Shown: piece by piece, positions 51,069 to 60,684 of the stretch
How positions within the stretch are numbered: the first letter of the stretch is position 1
Layout of the letters: each line of letters starts with the position of its first letter
Origin: CBDBJL01 sp965206365
GTDB taxonomy: Bacteria > Pseudomonadota > Alphaproteobacteria > JABAAW01 > JAHZMA01
Length of the DNA: 64,000 bases
Reading direction: 5' to 3'
Assembly (NCBI GenBank): GCA_965206365.1
Contig: CBDBJL010000018.1
Location: 186,001 to 250,000 of the forward strand
Made by a program: the position numbers and the translations under genes
The notes under the pieces: generated by a model
What the model was told of the DNA's origin: nothing
The model's database searches: none
Seen by the model: only the letters and a program-made list of their open reading frames with translations

Positions 51069-52271
51069 ATGCTAGAGGTGAATTATGATAAGCGAAAAGA
51101 TCCAACACTTCGGACTTTAACCATGAATTTTGGTCCGCAACATCCGGCTGCCCATGGTGTTTTGCGGTTGGTGATGGAAATGGATGGGGAAGTTATCGAG
51201 CGGCTAGATCCGCATATTGGCTTGCTTCATCGTGGTACCGAAAAGTTAATTGAACATAAAACTTATTTGCAAGCGATGCCCTATTTTGATCGGCTAGATT
51301 ATGTTTCGCCAATGTGTCAAGAACATGCTTTTGTTCTGGCTGTGGAAAAATTGCTTGAGTTAGAAGTACCGAAAAGAGGACAATATATCAGGGTGCTATT
51401 TGCTGAGATCACACGTATTTTGAATCATTTGCTGAATGTGACCGCCTATGGTTTGGATCTTGGCGCGTTAACGCCTTCGCTTTGGGGCTACGAGGAACGT
51501 GAAAAATTGATGGAATTTTATGAGGCAGTCAGTGGTGCAAGATTGCATGCAGCTTATTATCGCGTTGGCGGTGTGCATCAAGATTTACCAGAAGGTTTGG
51601 ATGTTCGGATTGCAGATTGGGCAACAAATTTCCCAAATTTTCTGGATGATATGGAAGATTTGTTGACCGAAAATCGTATTTTCAAACAACGTTCGGTAGA
51701 TATTGGGACGATTTCAGCAGAAGAAGCCATAAACTGGGGAATGACAGGCCCGATGTTGCGTGCCTCGGGTGTGGCTTGGGATTTACGGAAACAACAGCCT
51801 TATGATGTTTATGGTGAACTTGATTTCCAAATTCCGGTGGGGAAACATGGTGATTGTTACGACCGTTATTTGGTGCGGGTTTTGGAAATGCGGGAATCAC
51901 TAAAACTTATTCAGCAATGTTTGGAAAAAATGCCCTTAGGTGCGGTGCATAGTGAAAATAATAAATATACTCCACCGAAACGTAATGATATGAAATATTC
52001 GATGGAGGCATTGATTCAACATTTCAAGCTTTATACGGAAGGTTTCCACGTGCCTGCTGGTGAAACCTATTTTGCTGTAGAAGCCCCAAAAGGCGAATTT
52101 GGGGTTTATTTGGTAGCTGATGGGACAAATCGTCCTTATCGTTGTAAAATTCGGGCACCTGGATTTGCGCATTTACAAGCATTGGATAAATTTTGTCGAG
52201 GGCACATGCTTGCTGATTCTGTAGCGATTTTGGGTTCGATGGATGTTGTTTTTGGTGAGATAGATCGATAA
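51069..52271 (+). CDS. nuoD: NADH-quinone oxidoreductase subunit D
   Basis: 49-kDa subunit forming part of the quinone cavity. Landmarks: FGPQHPAAHGVLRLVMEMDG, LHRGTEKLIEHKTYLQAMPY (with the conserved Tyr), and a C-terminal LADSVAILGSMDVVFGEIDR. Length 400 residues. Its stop overlaps nuoE by one base (TAATG). Confidence 0.97.
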   Translation: MLEVNYDKRKDPTLRTLTMNFGPQHPAAHGVLRLVMEMDGEVIERLDPHIGLLHRGTEKLIEHKTYLQAMPYFDRLDYVSPMCQEHAFVLAVEKLLELEVPKRGQYIRVLFAEITRILNHLLNVTAYGLDLGALTPSLWGYEEREKLMEFYEAVSGARLHAAYYRVGGVHQDLPEGLDVRIADWATNFPNFLDDMEDLLTENRIFKQRSVDIGTISAEEAINWGMTGPMLRASGVAWDLRKQQPYDVYGELDFQIPVGKHGDCYDRYLVRVLEMRESLKLIQQCLEKMPLGAVHSENNKYTPPKRNDMKYSMEALIQHFKLYTEGFHVPAGETYFAVEAPKGEFGVYLVADGTNRPYRCKIRAPGFAHLQALDKFCRGHMLADSVAILGSMDVVFGEIDR

Positions 52272-52861
52272 TGATGACAAAAACTAAGGTAAAAAAATTT
52301 CAATTCAAAGATAAAACAGAAATTGCTCGTGCCATTGGAAAATACCCTGAAGGGAAACAAGCATCGGCAGTTTTGGCGTTGCTTGATTTGGCGCAACGTG
52401 AGCATGAGCAGGGGCATTATGTAACCGATGAAGCGTTTTGTGAAATTGCAAAAATTTTGGCAATGCCAGAAATACGTGTGCGTGAAGTGGCAAGTTTTTT
52501 TACGATGATCAATACCAAACCGGTTGGGAAATATCATTTACAGCTTTGTGGCACGACACCTTGTATGTTATGCGGGGCAGGTAAATTAAAAGAATTCATT
52601 ACAAAAAAATTAGATGTTCAAATCGGTGAGACCACTCGCGACGGCATGTTCACGGTTACAGAAGTTGAATGTTTGGGGGCTTGTGTTAATGCGCCTGTTA
52701 TGCAAGTGAATGATGATTATTATGAGGATTTAACGCCTGAACATATAAGCGAAATTATCGATTCGTTTCGGCGGGGAACAAAACCTGAGATCGGCTCGGC
52801 ACTGGGTAGATTAAATTCAGCACCATTAGATTTTGTTGGCTCAAAAAGGGTAAAGGGCTAA
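52271..52861 (+). CDS. nuoE: NADH-quinone oxidoreductase subunit E
   Basis: 24-kDa thioredoxin-like subunit with a 2Fe-2S cluster. Ligands are in QLCGTTPCMLCGA and VECLGACVNAPVMQV. Length 196 residues, normal for alphaproteobacteria. Starts at the ATG overlapping nuoD. Confidence 0.95.
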   Translation: MMTKTKVKKFQFKDKTEIARAIGKYPEGKQASAVLALLDLAQREHEQGHYVTDEAFCEIAKILAMPEIRVREVASFFTMINTKPVGKYHLQLCGTTPCMLCGAGKLKEFITKKLDVQIGETTRDGMFTVTEVECLGACVNAPVMQVNDDYYEDLTPEHISEIIDSFRRGTKPEIGSALGRLNSAPLDFVGSKRVKG

Positions 52862-52864
52862 AAC

Positions 52865-54139
52865 ATGCTTGCAGATAAAGATCGCATTTTCACCAATCTT
52901 TATGGTGAAGAAGAATGGCAGCTAAAGGCAGCACAGAAGCGAGGTATTTGGAGTGATACCGGGAAATTTATTAAAAAGGGGCGTGATTGGTTAATTGATG
53001 AAATTAAAGAATCAGGTTTGCGAGGACGCGGTGGCGCGGGGTTTCCCACGGGAATGAAATGGTCGTTTATGCCGAAAGAAAGTGCGAACTCTTGTTATTT
53101 GGTGGTGAATGCAGATGAATCTGAACCGGGGACTTGTAAGGATCGGGATATTATTCGCAGTGAACCTCATCGTTTATTAGAGGGTTCGGTTTTGGCGGGC
53201 GCAGCGATGGGGGCAAGTGCGGTTTATATTTATATTCGGGGTGAATTTGTGCGTGAGGCACAAATTTTAGAAGTGGCTCTTGTTGAAGCTTATGAAGCAG
53301 GGCTGATTGGGCATAACGCTTGTCAATCAGGTTATGATGTTGAGATTTATGTCCATCGTGGCGCGGGCGCTTATATTTGCGGTGAAGAAACCGCTTTGTT
53401 GGAAAGTTTAGAGGGAAAAAAAGGTCAGCCTCGCTTAAAACCACCTTTTCCCGCTGGGGTTGGGCTTTATGGTTGTCCAACAACCATCAATAATGTAGAA
53501 ACGATTGCCGTGGTTCCGGAAATATTGAAGCGGGGCAGTGCTTGGTTTAAGAGTTTTGGACGCCCTAATAATAGTGGAACGAAAGTATTTTGTATATCAG
53601 GACATGTAAACACGCCTTGTAATATTGAAGAAGAAATGTCGGTACCGTTAATGGAGTTGATTGAAAAACATGCTGGAGGTGTACGCGGGGGTTGGGATAA
53701 TCTTTTGGCAATTATTCCAGGAGGCTCTTCAGTGCCGATGCTGCCCAAGGCGATTTGTGATACAGTGTTGATGGATTATGATGCGCTAAAAGAAGTGCAT
53801 AGCGGACTTGGGACGGCGGGTGTGATTGTTATGGATAAATCTACCGATGTGATTGCAGCGATTGCGCGGTTATCGTATTTTTACAAACATGAATCTTGCG
53901 GGCAATGTACGCCTTGTCGCGAGGGTACGGGTTGGATGTGGCGCATGATGGAACGGTTGGTGCGTGGAGATGCAAAAATAGAAGAAATTGACTTACTTTA
54001 TGAAGTAACGCGCCAGATAGAGGGCCATACGATTTGTGCATTTGGCGATGCGGCAGCATGGCCGATTCAAGGCTTGCTTCACCATTTTCGAAGTGAAATT
54101 AAGGCGCGTATTGCTGATAAACAGGAATATGTGGCTTAA
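52865..54139 (+). CDS. nuoF: NADH-quinone oxidoreductase subunit F
   Basis: 51-kDa NADH- and FMN-binding subunit. Nucleotide loop GLRGRGGAGFPTGMKWSF, FMN-region AYICGEETALLESLEGKKG, and the 4Fe-4S ligands in SCGQCTPCREGTGW plus GHTICAFGDAAAWP are all seen. Length 424 residues. Three bases after nuoE. Confidence 0.97.
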   Translation: MLADKDRIFTNLYGEEEWQLKAAQKRGIWSDTGKFIKKGRDWLIDEIKESGLRGRGGAGFPTGMKWSFMPKESANSCYLVVNADESEPGTCKDRDIIRSEPHRLLEGSVLAGAAMGASAVYIYIRGEFVREAQILEVALVEAYEAGLIGHNACQSGYDVEIYVHRGAGAYICGEETALLESLEGKKGQPRLKPPFPAGVGLYGCPTTINNVETIAVVPEILKRGSAWFKSFGRPNNSGTKVFCISGHVNTPCNIEEEMSVPLMELIEKHAGGVRGGWDNLLAIIPGGSSVPMLPKAICDTVLMDYDALKEVHSGLGTAGVIVMDKSTDVIAAIARLSYFYKHESCGQCTPCREGTGWMWRMMERLVRGDAKIEEIDLLYEVTRQIEGHTICAFGDAAAWPIQGLLHHFRSEIKARIADKQEYVA

Positions 54140-54155
54140 GGAGAAATTATAACAG

Positions 54156-56225
54156 ATGCCAAAACTTACCATTAATGATACCGAAATTGAAGTTGAAGCT
54201 GGGCTTACTGTGCTTCAAGCTTGTGAGCAAGCAGGTGTAGAAATCCCACGGTTTTGCTATCATGATCGGTTATCAATTGCTGGAAATTGTCGGATGTGTT
54301 TGGTCGAGATCTCACCTGGCTCCCCGAAACCACAAGCTTCATGCGCGCTTCCGGCAAGTGAAGGTATGGTGGTTAAAACCCAAACTGCTATGGTAGACAA
54401 AGCGCGTAAAGGGGTGATGGAGTTCTTATTGCTGAATCATCCTTTAGATTGCCCGATTTGCGATCAAGGTGGGGAATGTGATTTACAGGATCAAGCAATG
54501 GGTTATGGCTCACAAACAAGTCGGTTTTCTGAAAATAAACGGGCTGTTTCCGAGAAGTATATGGGTCCTTTGATTCAAACTGTGATGACTCGTTGTATTC
54601 ATTGTACGCGTTGTGTGCGGTTTGCAACAGAAATTGGCGGAGTTAATGATATTGGACTTTTAGGACGTGGTGAACATGCAGAAATATCGACATTAGAAAA
54701 AACAATTACTTCTGAGCTTTCGGGGAATTTAATTGATTTATGTCCTGTGGGGGCTTTGACTTCAAAACCTTATGCGTTTCAGGCGCGTTCGTGGGAAATG
54801 AAAAAGATTCCTGGCATTGATATCTCGGATGCGGTGGGTGCGAATATTCGTATTGATGTGCGTGGAAATGAAGTGATGCGAATTTTGCCTCGTTTGAATG
54901 AAGCGGTTAATCGGGAATGGATTTGCGATAAGGCTCGGTTTTCTTATGATGGGCTGAAATATAATCGATTGGATCGTCCGTATGTGCGCAATAATCATGG
55001 ATTGTTGGAAGAAGTTTCTTGGACAGATGCATTGGATGCTGCAAGTAAGCAAATTAAGAAAAATGGCGGGGAAAGTTTTGCTGCTATTGCCGGTGATTTG
55101 GTAGATGTTGAGGCAATGTATGCGTTGAAAAATTTCTGCCAAATGATTAAATCGCCACATTATGATTGTCGTCAAGAGGGTTCGATGATTGATAGTCGGT
55201 TGCGTTCAGGTTATTTGTTTAATAGTAAGATTGAAAATATAGAGCAGGCGGATGCAGTTTTAATTGTGGGTGCAGATCCGCGACGTGAAGCCCCTTTGGT
55301 GAATGCGGCTTTGCGGCAATGCTATCTGCGTGGTGTTACGGTCGGGCTTATTGGTGCAGAGGTAGATTTAAATTTTCCATATCAATTTTTGGGGAATCGA
55401 CCCCAAGATTTTGCAGATTTACTTAATTCACGAGGGCAATTTCTCAGGAATTTTAAAAATGCGAAAAAACCGATCTTAATTTTGGGTACGGATGCAGTTG
55501 CCCGCAGTGATGGGAAGGCTATTTGGAATTTAGCATGGCAATTTACCAAGAAATATGGGCTGGTGCGTGAGGGCTGGAATGGCTTTAATGTGCTACATCG
55601 TGTAGCTTCGCGTGTGGGCGGATTGGATATTGGTATGGTCCCTGAAATAGGGGGTTATGCAACCAATGATATTATGATTAATGCGGTAAAACAAAGTATT
55701 CGCACGGTTTATTTGTTAGGTGCCGATGAAGTAAAAATGGAAGCCTTAAAGAATTGTTTTGTGATTTATCAAGGACATCACGGTGATGCTGGGGCACAGC
55801 ATGCGGATATTATTTTTCCCTCGGCGGCTTATACCGAAAAAAGTGGTATTTATGTAAATATGGAAGGACGTATGCAAATTAGCCATAAAGCGACATTGCC
55901 ACCAGGACAGGCTCGCGAGGATTGGGCAATTATTCGTGCGCTCACAGCAAAATTAGGCATTAGACAACCCTGGATTAATCAGGATGAGCTACGGCAGCAT
56001 ATTTTCAAAAATCATCCGTATCTTGCACATGAGAATTCTGTAGAAGATGTAAGATTTGATAATTTTGGTGAGGCTGGAACTTTTAATAAAAAAGATATTG
56101 GTCATTATGAAGTTAATTTTTATCAAACGAATGTGATTGCGCGGGCATCTAAGAATATGCAAGCTTGCGTGAATGAAATTAGCGAGCTTGTGGCTAGCTC
56201 TTCTTCACAACAAGCAGAGGCATAG
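54156..56225 (+). CDS. nuoG: NADH-quinone oxidoreductase subunit G
   Basis: 75-kDa subunit. An N-terminal 2Fe-2S domain (CYHDRLSIAGNCRMCLVEI), a CPICDQGGECDLQD segment and a CIHCTRCVRFATEIGG 4Fe-4S site, then a long molybdopterin-oxidoreductase-like domain without cofactor function. Length 689 residues, typical of the alphaproteobacterial and mitochondrial form rather than the 900-residue enterobacterial one. Confidence 0.96.
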   Translation: MPKLTINDTEIEVEAGLTVLQACEQAGVEIPRFCYHDRLSIAGNCRMCLVEISPGSPKPQASCALPASEGMVVKTQTAMVDKARKGVMEFLLLNHPLDCPICDQGGECDLQDQAMGYGSQTSRFSENKRAVSEKYMGPLIQTVMTRCIHCTRCVRFATEIGGVNDIGLLGRGEHAEISTLEKTITSELSGNLIDLCPVGALTSKPYAFQARSWEMKKIPGIDISDAVGANIRIDVRGNEVMRILPRLNEAVNREWICDKARFSYDGLKYNRLDRPYVRNNHGLLEEVSWTDALDAASKQIKKNGGESFAAIAGDLVDVEAMYALKNFCQMIKSPHYDCRQEGSMIDSRLRSGYLFNSKIENIEQADAVLIVGADPRREAPLVNAALRQCYLRGVTVGLIGAEVDLNFPYQFLGNRPQDFADLLNSRGQFLRNFKNAKKPILILGTDAVARSDGKAIWNLAWQFTKKYGLVREGWNGFNVLHRVASRVGGLDIGMVPEIGGYATNDIMINAVKQSIRTVYLLGADEVKMEALKNCFVIYQGHHGDAGAQHADIIFPSAAYTEKSGIYVNMEGRMQISHKATLPPGQAREDWAIIRALTAKLGIRQPWINQDELRQHIFKNHPYLAHENSVEDVRFDNFGEAGTFNKKDIGHYEVNFYQTNVIARASKNMQACVNEISELVASSSSQQAEA

Positions 56226-56229
56226 GGAA

Positions 56230-57237
56230 ATGGTATTTTTTGAAAATTATCTGTTGCCATTATTGGATATCCTGAAGATGATTTTGTTTATTACAGCTCC
56301 GATTTTACTTGGTATGGCGTATCTCACTTTGTTTGAGAGAAAAGTTATGGGTTGGATGCAGCGACGTAAAGGCCCTAATGTTGTTGGGCCTTTTGGTTTG
56401 TTTCAACCTTTTGCCGATGCGTTGAAGTTGTTTTTTAAAGAAACCGTTATTCCATCTGGGGCAAATCGCATTTTATTTTTATTGGCACCGATGCTTACAT
56501 TTTCTCTTGCGCTTTTGGGTTGGGCAGTGATTCCATTTAATGTTGGTTGGGTGCTTGCGGATATTAATGTAGGTATTTTGTATCTTTTGGCAATCTCTTC
56601 TTTGGGTGTGTATGGCATTATTATTGCGGGTTGGTCGTCTAATTCTAAATATCCTTTTTTAGGGGCACTACGTTCAGCATCGCAGATGGTATCTTACGAA
56701 TTACCGATTGGTGTTACCATTATCACGGTATTAATGTGTTCTGGTTCGTTAAATCTTTCGGTTATTGTCGCTTCACAAAAGGATATTTGGTATTTGTTTC
56801 CATTGTTACCCATGGCAGTTATTTTCTTTATTTCAGCTTTGGCAGAAACCAATCGGGCACCATTTGATTTGCCGGAAAGCGAAAGCGAATTAGTTTCAGG
56901 GTATAATGTAGAATATTCGGCGATGAGTTTTGCTTTATTTTTTCTTGGCGAATATATTAATATGATTTTAATGAGCGCGATGTTTGTGGTTTTATTTTTG
57001 GGTGGGTGGTTATCTCCTCTGGCAACAGTACCTTTTATCTGGCTTGAAGGTCCGATCTGGTTTATGTTAAAAATCGGCATCATCTTATTTTTGTTTGTTT
57101 GGGTGCGGGCAACCTTTCCTCGGTATCGCTATGATCAGTTGATGCGGTTGGGATGGAAGATTTTTTTACCGGTTACATTAATATGGCTTGTGGCAACGGC
57201 TTTTGTTTTGGTATGGTTTGATTGGTTGCCAGGATAA
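56230..57237 (+). CDS. nuoH: NADH-quinone oxidoreductase subunit H
   Basis: Membrane subunit at the quinone tunnel. Family blocks: YLTLFERKVMGWMQRRKGPN, GPFGLFQPFADALKLFFKE, and AETNRAPFDLPESESELVSG. I start at ATG 56230, four bases after the nuoG stop, giving 335 residues with about eight helices; the open frame inside nuoG is rejected. Confidence 0.96.
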   Translation: MVFFENYLLPLLDILKMILFITAPILLGMAYLTLFERKVMGWMQRRKGPNVVGPFGLFQPFADALKLFFKETVIPSGANRILFLLAPMLTFSLALLGWAVIPFNVGWVLADINVGILYLLAISSLGVYGIIIAGWSSNSKYPFLGALRSASQMVSYELPIGVTIITVLMCSGSLNLSVIVASQKDIWYLFPLLPMAVIFFISALAETNRAPFDLPESESELVSGYNVEYSAMSFALFFLGEYINMILMSAMFVVLFLGGWLSPLATVPFIWLEGPIWFMLKIGIILFLFVWVRATFPRYRYDQLMRLGWKIFLPVTLIWLVATAFVLVWFDWLPG

Positions 57238-57281
57238 AAAATGGTTGATGAAATAATGGTTCAAGGATTTATAACGTAGCT

Positions 57282-57764
57282 ATGTTACAAAATAAACTAC
57301 AGATATTTTTGCTTACTGAGTTATTTTCAGGGATGGTACTTACATTTAAAGCGATGTTTAAGCCCAAATATACGCTTAATTATCCTTATGAAAAAGGCCC
57401 GTTAGGACCACGATTTCGTGGTGAGCATGCGCTTAGACGTTATCCTAATGGTGAAGAGAGATGTATTGCTTGTAAATTATGTGAAGCGATTTGTCCGGCG
57501 CAGGCGATTGTGATTGAAACCGAGCCACGTGCAGATAATTCGCGTCGAACAACGCGCTATGATATTGATATGACAAAATGTATTTATTGTGGTTTTTGCC
57601 AGGAAGCTTGTCCGGTAGATGCGATTGTTGAGGGCCCTAATTTTGAATTTGCTACGGAGACTCGTGAAGAACTGTTCTATGATAAACAAAAGCTTTTAGA
57701 AAATGGTGAAAAATGGGAAGTGGCATTGGCAGCAAATTTAAAAAATGATTCGCAATATCGCTAG
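57282..57764 (+). CDS. nuoI: NADH-quinone oxidoreductase subunit I
   Basis: 8Fe ferredoxin-like subunit carrying clusters N6a and N6b: CIACKLCEAICPAQAI and CIYCGFCQEACPVDAI, each C-x2-C-x2-C-x3-C-P. The conserved start region YPYEKGPLGPRFRGEHALRR is present. Length 160 residues. A 44-bp gap separates it from nuoH. Confidence 0.97.
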   Translation: MLQNKLQIFLLTELFSGMVLTFKAMFKPKYTLNYPYEKGPLGPRFRGEHALRRYPNGEERCIACKLCEAICPAQAIVIETEPRADNSRRTTRYDIDMTKCIYCGFCQEACPVDAIVEGPNFEFATETREELFYDKQKLLENGEKWEVALAANLKNDSQYR

Positions 57765-57779
57765 ATCGGTTAAAATATC

Positions 57780-58415
57780 ATGCTAGTTTATAATTTTATA
57801 TTTTATTTATTTGCGGGGATGATCGTATTTTCGGCTTTCATGGTGGTTATTATGCGTAACCCAGTGCATTGTGTTTTGTTTTTGATCTTAACGTTTTTTA
57901 ATGGTGCCGGATTATTTTTATTACGGGGTGCTGAATTTTTGGCGATGACTTTGGTGATTGTCTATGTCGGTGCAGTGGCAGTATTATTTTTGTTTGTGGT
58001 TATGATGTTGGATATTCAGATCGAAAATGTGAAGCGGAAACTAGGGAAATACTTTGTTGTGGGTGCAGGTTTGGGCATGGTTTTATTTGTGGAGTTAATG
58101 TTGGCGATTGTGGGCAGTTCGCAAAATCCTAGGGTTGGAAGTGATCTTGTGATTGGTGACAACACACGAGAGCTTGGAATTTTACTGTATCGTGATTATG
58201 CCTATATGTTTGAAGCCGTGGGTATGGTTTTGTTGGTGGCTATGCTTGGTGCCATTATTCTTACTTTACGGGTACGTTTAGATGTTAAAAAACAAAATAT
58301 TTCACGGCAAATTGCGCGGGATTCAAAAACAACAGTTCAATTGCAGGATCCGTTGCAACGTAGCATAAATCCTGTAGATTTAAAAATTGTTAAACCGAAA
58401 ATAACAAGGAAGTAA
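57780..58415 (+). CDS. nuoJ: NADH-quinone oxidoreductase subunit J
   Basis: Five-helix membrane subunit. The conserved RNPVHCVLFLILTFFNGAGL and AMTLVIVYVGAVAVLFLFVV (TM3 pi-bulge region) are intact. Length 211 residues, with a charged C-terminal tail. Sits between nuoI and nuoK. Confidence 0.94.
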   Translation: MLVYNFIFYLFAGMIVFSAFMVVIMRNPVHCVLFLILTFFNGAGLFLLRGAEFLAMTLVIVYVGAVAVLFLFVVMMLDIQIENVKRKLGKYFVVGAGLGMVLFVELMLAIVGSSQNPRVGSDLVIGDNTRELGILLYRDYAYMFEAVGMVLLVAMLGAIILTLRVRLDVKKQNISRQIARDSKTTVQLQDPLQRSINPVDLKIVKPKITRK

Positions 58416-58425
58416 TGTAGTTTAT

Positions 58426-58740
58426 ATGGTTTTTGATGTTTCTCTTAATCATTATCTGATATTAGGTGCAGTTTTATTCACTTTTGGATTATTAGGTATT
58501 TTTTTAAATCGGCGCAATGTGATCAATATTTTGATGTCAATTGAGCTCATGCTGCTTGCGGTTAATATTAATTTTGTTGCTATTTCTAGTGAACAGAATG
58601 ATTTGTCAGGACAAATTTTTAGCCTGTTTATTTTATCGGTTGCTGCGGCTGAGGCGGCGATCGGTTTGGCGATTCTAGTGGTTTATTATCGTAATCGGGC
58701 AACGATTGCTGTTGATGATGTCTCAAGCATGAAAGGCTAA
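58426..58740 (+). CDS. nuoK: NADH-quinone oxidoreductase subunit K
   Basis: Small three-helix membrane subunit in the proton path. INILMSIELMLLAVNINFVA carries the conserved membrane Glu, and LSVAAAEAAIGLAILVVYYR the second acidic residue. Length 104 residues. Two bases before nuoL. Confidence 0.96.
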   Translation: MVFDVSLNHYLILGAVLFTFGLLGIFLNRRNVINILMSIELMLLAVNINFVAISSEQNDLSGQIFSLFILSVAAAEAAIGLAILVVYYRNRATIAVDDVSSMKG

Positions 58741-58742
58741 GC

Positions 58743-60680
58743 ATGGATTCTATTGTCTTGATCGTTTTCCTTCCTTTGGTTGCAGCGATTGTTAGTTTTG
58801 GAGGGAAACGATATTTTGGGGATCGTGGTGCGCAATTACTCACCAGTGGTGCAGTTATTATCGCGTCAATATTGTCATGGTTATTATTTTTTAACTTTAT
58901 TCCAAATTTAGAGCCTAAAATTATTTTCTTGGCACAGTGGGGTGCGGTTGGTGATTTTGTGTTTGATTGGGCACTTCGTTTGGATAGCCTTAGTTTGATT
59001 ATGCTACTTGTTGTTACCAGCATTTCTGCTGCAGTGCATGTTTATTCTATTGCCTACATGCATCACGATAGATCGATAACGCGATTTATGGCTTATCTTA
59101 GTTTATTTACGTTTTTTATGCTTGCGCTTGTTACTTCGGATAATTTAATTCAGTTATTTTTTGGCTGGGAAGGGGTTGGGCTGGCGTCTTATTTGTTAAT
59201 TGGGTTTTGGTATGATCGGGATCGTGCAAATCGAGCGGCGATGAAGGCATTTTTGGTTAATCGTGTAGGTGATATCGGGTTTGCTCTTGGAATTTTTGCT
59301 ATTTATGTTGTATTTGGTTCGGTAGAATTTACTATAATTTTTGCTCAGGCAGAAAATTTACAACATGAGACTCTCCAATTTTTTGGTCAAGAGATGCACG
59401 CTTTTACAATCATTAGTTTGCTGTTATTTTTGGGAGCTATGGGCAAGTCGGCACAATTGGGGTTACATACTTGGTTGCCCGATGCAATGGAAGGTCCAAC
59501 GCCAGTGAGTGCGCTGATCCACGCCGCTACCATGGTTACAGCTGGGGTATTTATGCTTTGTCGGTTATCGCCCTTGTTAGAATATTCGGATAATGCCTTG
59601 GCAATGATTACGATCGTTGGAGCCGCAACGGCATTTTTTGCCGGGACAGTGGCACTTGTCCAAAATGATATTAAGCGGGTGATTGCTTATTCTACTTGTT
59701 CGCAACTGGGTTATATGTTTTTTGCCATTGGGGTTTCTGCATATCCAGTAGCAATGTTTCATCTATTAACACATGCATTTTTTAAGGCATTGTTATTTTT
59801 AGGCGCAGGTTCGGTTATTCATGCTATTGGTGGTGAGCAAGATATGCGTAAGATGGGTGGGTTATGCACATTGATGCCGATGACTTACTTATTTATGGTT
59901 ATCGGGTCGTTATCTTTGATGGGAATCCCTTTCTTTGCTGGTTATTATTCTAAAGATTTGATTTTAGAGGTGGCTTGGGGGGCCCATAGTTATGTGGGTT
60001 CATTGGCATTCTGGGTTGGGATTGCGGTGGCATTTTTAACGGCACTTTATTCTGTTCGGTTATTGATCATGACCTTTCATGGCGTATCAAAACTAGACCG
60101 CGCAATATTATTAAAAGTTCATGAGGTCTCTATGGTTATTCTTGTACCATTGGCTTGTTTGGCATTAGGGGCAATTTTTTCAGGAATTTGGTTTTACGAC
60201 CTTATGGTAGGGGATTTGAGTAATAATTTTTGGGGGAAAGCAATTTTTATTGCCGAGAATCATCACGCGCTTGAGAATGCCCATCATGTCAATGATTCTG
60301 TGAAAAGATTGCCGGTTGTGATTGCCATTTTAGGTGCACTTTTAGGGATTATTTGTTATAAATTTATGCCTAATTTACCCAAATTTTTAGCATTATTTTT
60401 GCGACCACTTTATATGTTTCTGTTTCGCAAATGGTATTTTGATGAGATTTATCAGATAATTTTTGTCAAATCAGCTTTGAAGATTGGCGCTCTATTTTGG
60501 TGGAGTGATAAGCAGATCATTGATCGGATTGGTGCTGATGGTACTAGCAAAAATGTTCGTCGCATTGCCCAGCAAATGTCGTGGCTACAAAGTGGATATG
60601 TCTATCATTATGCGTTTGCGATGTTGATCGGAATTGTTGTTTTTGTAGGCTTCGCTGGTTTTATTTTTTATTGGAGATGA
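58743..60680 (+). CDS. nuoL: NADH-quinone oxidoreductase subunit L
   Basis: Antiporter-like proton-pumping subunit with the long lateral helix. Key segments: QLFFGWEGVGLASYLLIGFW (conserved Glu), GLHTWLPDAMEGPTPVSALI, HAFFKALLFLGAGSVIHAIG (Lys and His in the pump path). Length 645 residues, full. Confidence 0.97.
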   Translation: MDSIVLIVFLPLVAAIVSFGGKRYFGDRGAQLLTSGAVIIASILSWLLFFNFIPNLEPKIIFLAQWGAVGDFVFDWALRLDSLSLIMLLVVTSISAAVHVYSIAYMHHDRSITRFMAYLSLFTFFMLALVTSDNLIQLFFGWEGVGLASYLLIGFWYDRDRANRAAMKAFLVNRVGDIGFALGIFAIYVVFGSVEFTIIFAQAENLQHETLQFFGQEMHAFTIISLLLFLGAMGKSAQLGLHTWLPDAMEGPTPVSALIHAATMVTAGVFMLCRLSPLLEYSDNALAMITIVGAATAFFAGTVALVQNDIKRVIAYSTCSQLGYMFFAIGVSAYPVAMFHLLTHAFFKALLFLGAGSVIHAIGGEQDMRKMGGLCTLMPMTYLFMVIGSLSLMGIPFFAGYYSKDLILEVAWGAHSYVGSLAFWVGIAVAFLTALYSVRLLIMTFHGVSKLDRAILLKVHEVSMVILVPLACLALGAIFSGIWFYDLMVGDLSNNFWGKAIFIAENHHALENAHHVNDSVKRLPVVIAILGALLGIICYKFMPNLPKFLALFLRPLYMFLFRKWYFDEIYQIIFVKSALKIGALFWWSDKQIIDRIGADGTSKNVRRIAQQMSWLQSGYVYHYAFAMLIGIVVFVGFAGFIFYWR

Positions 60681-60684
60681 ATGA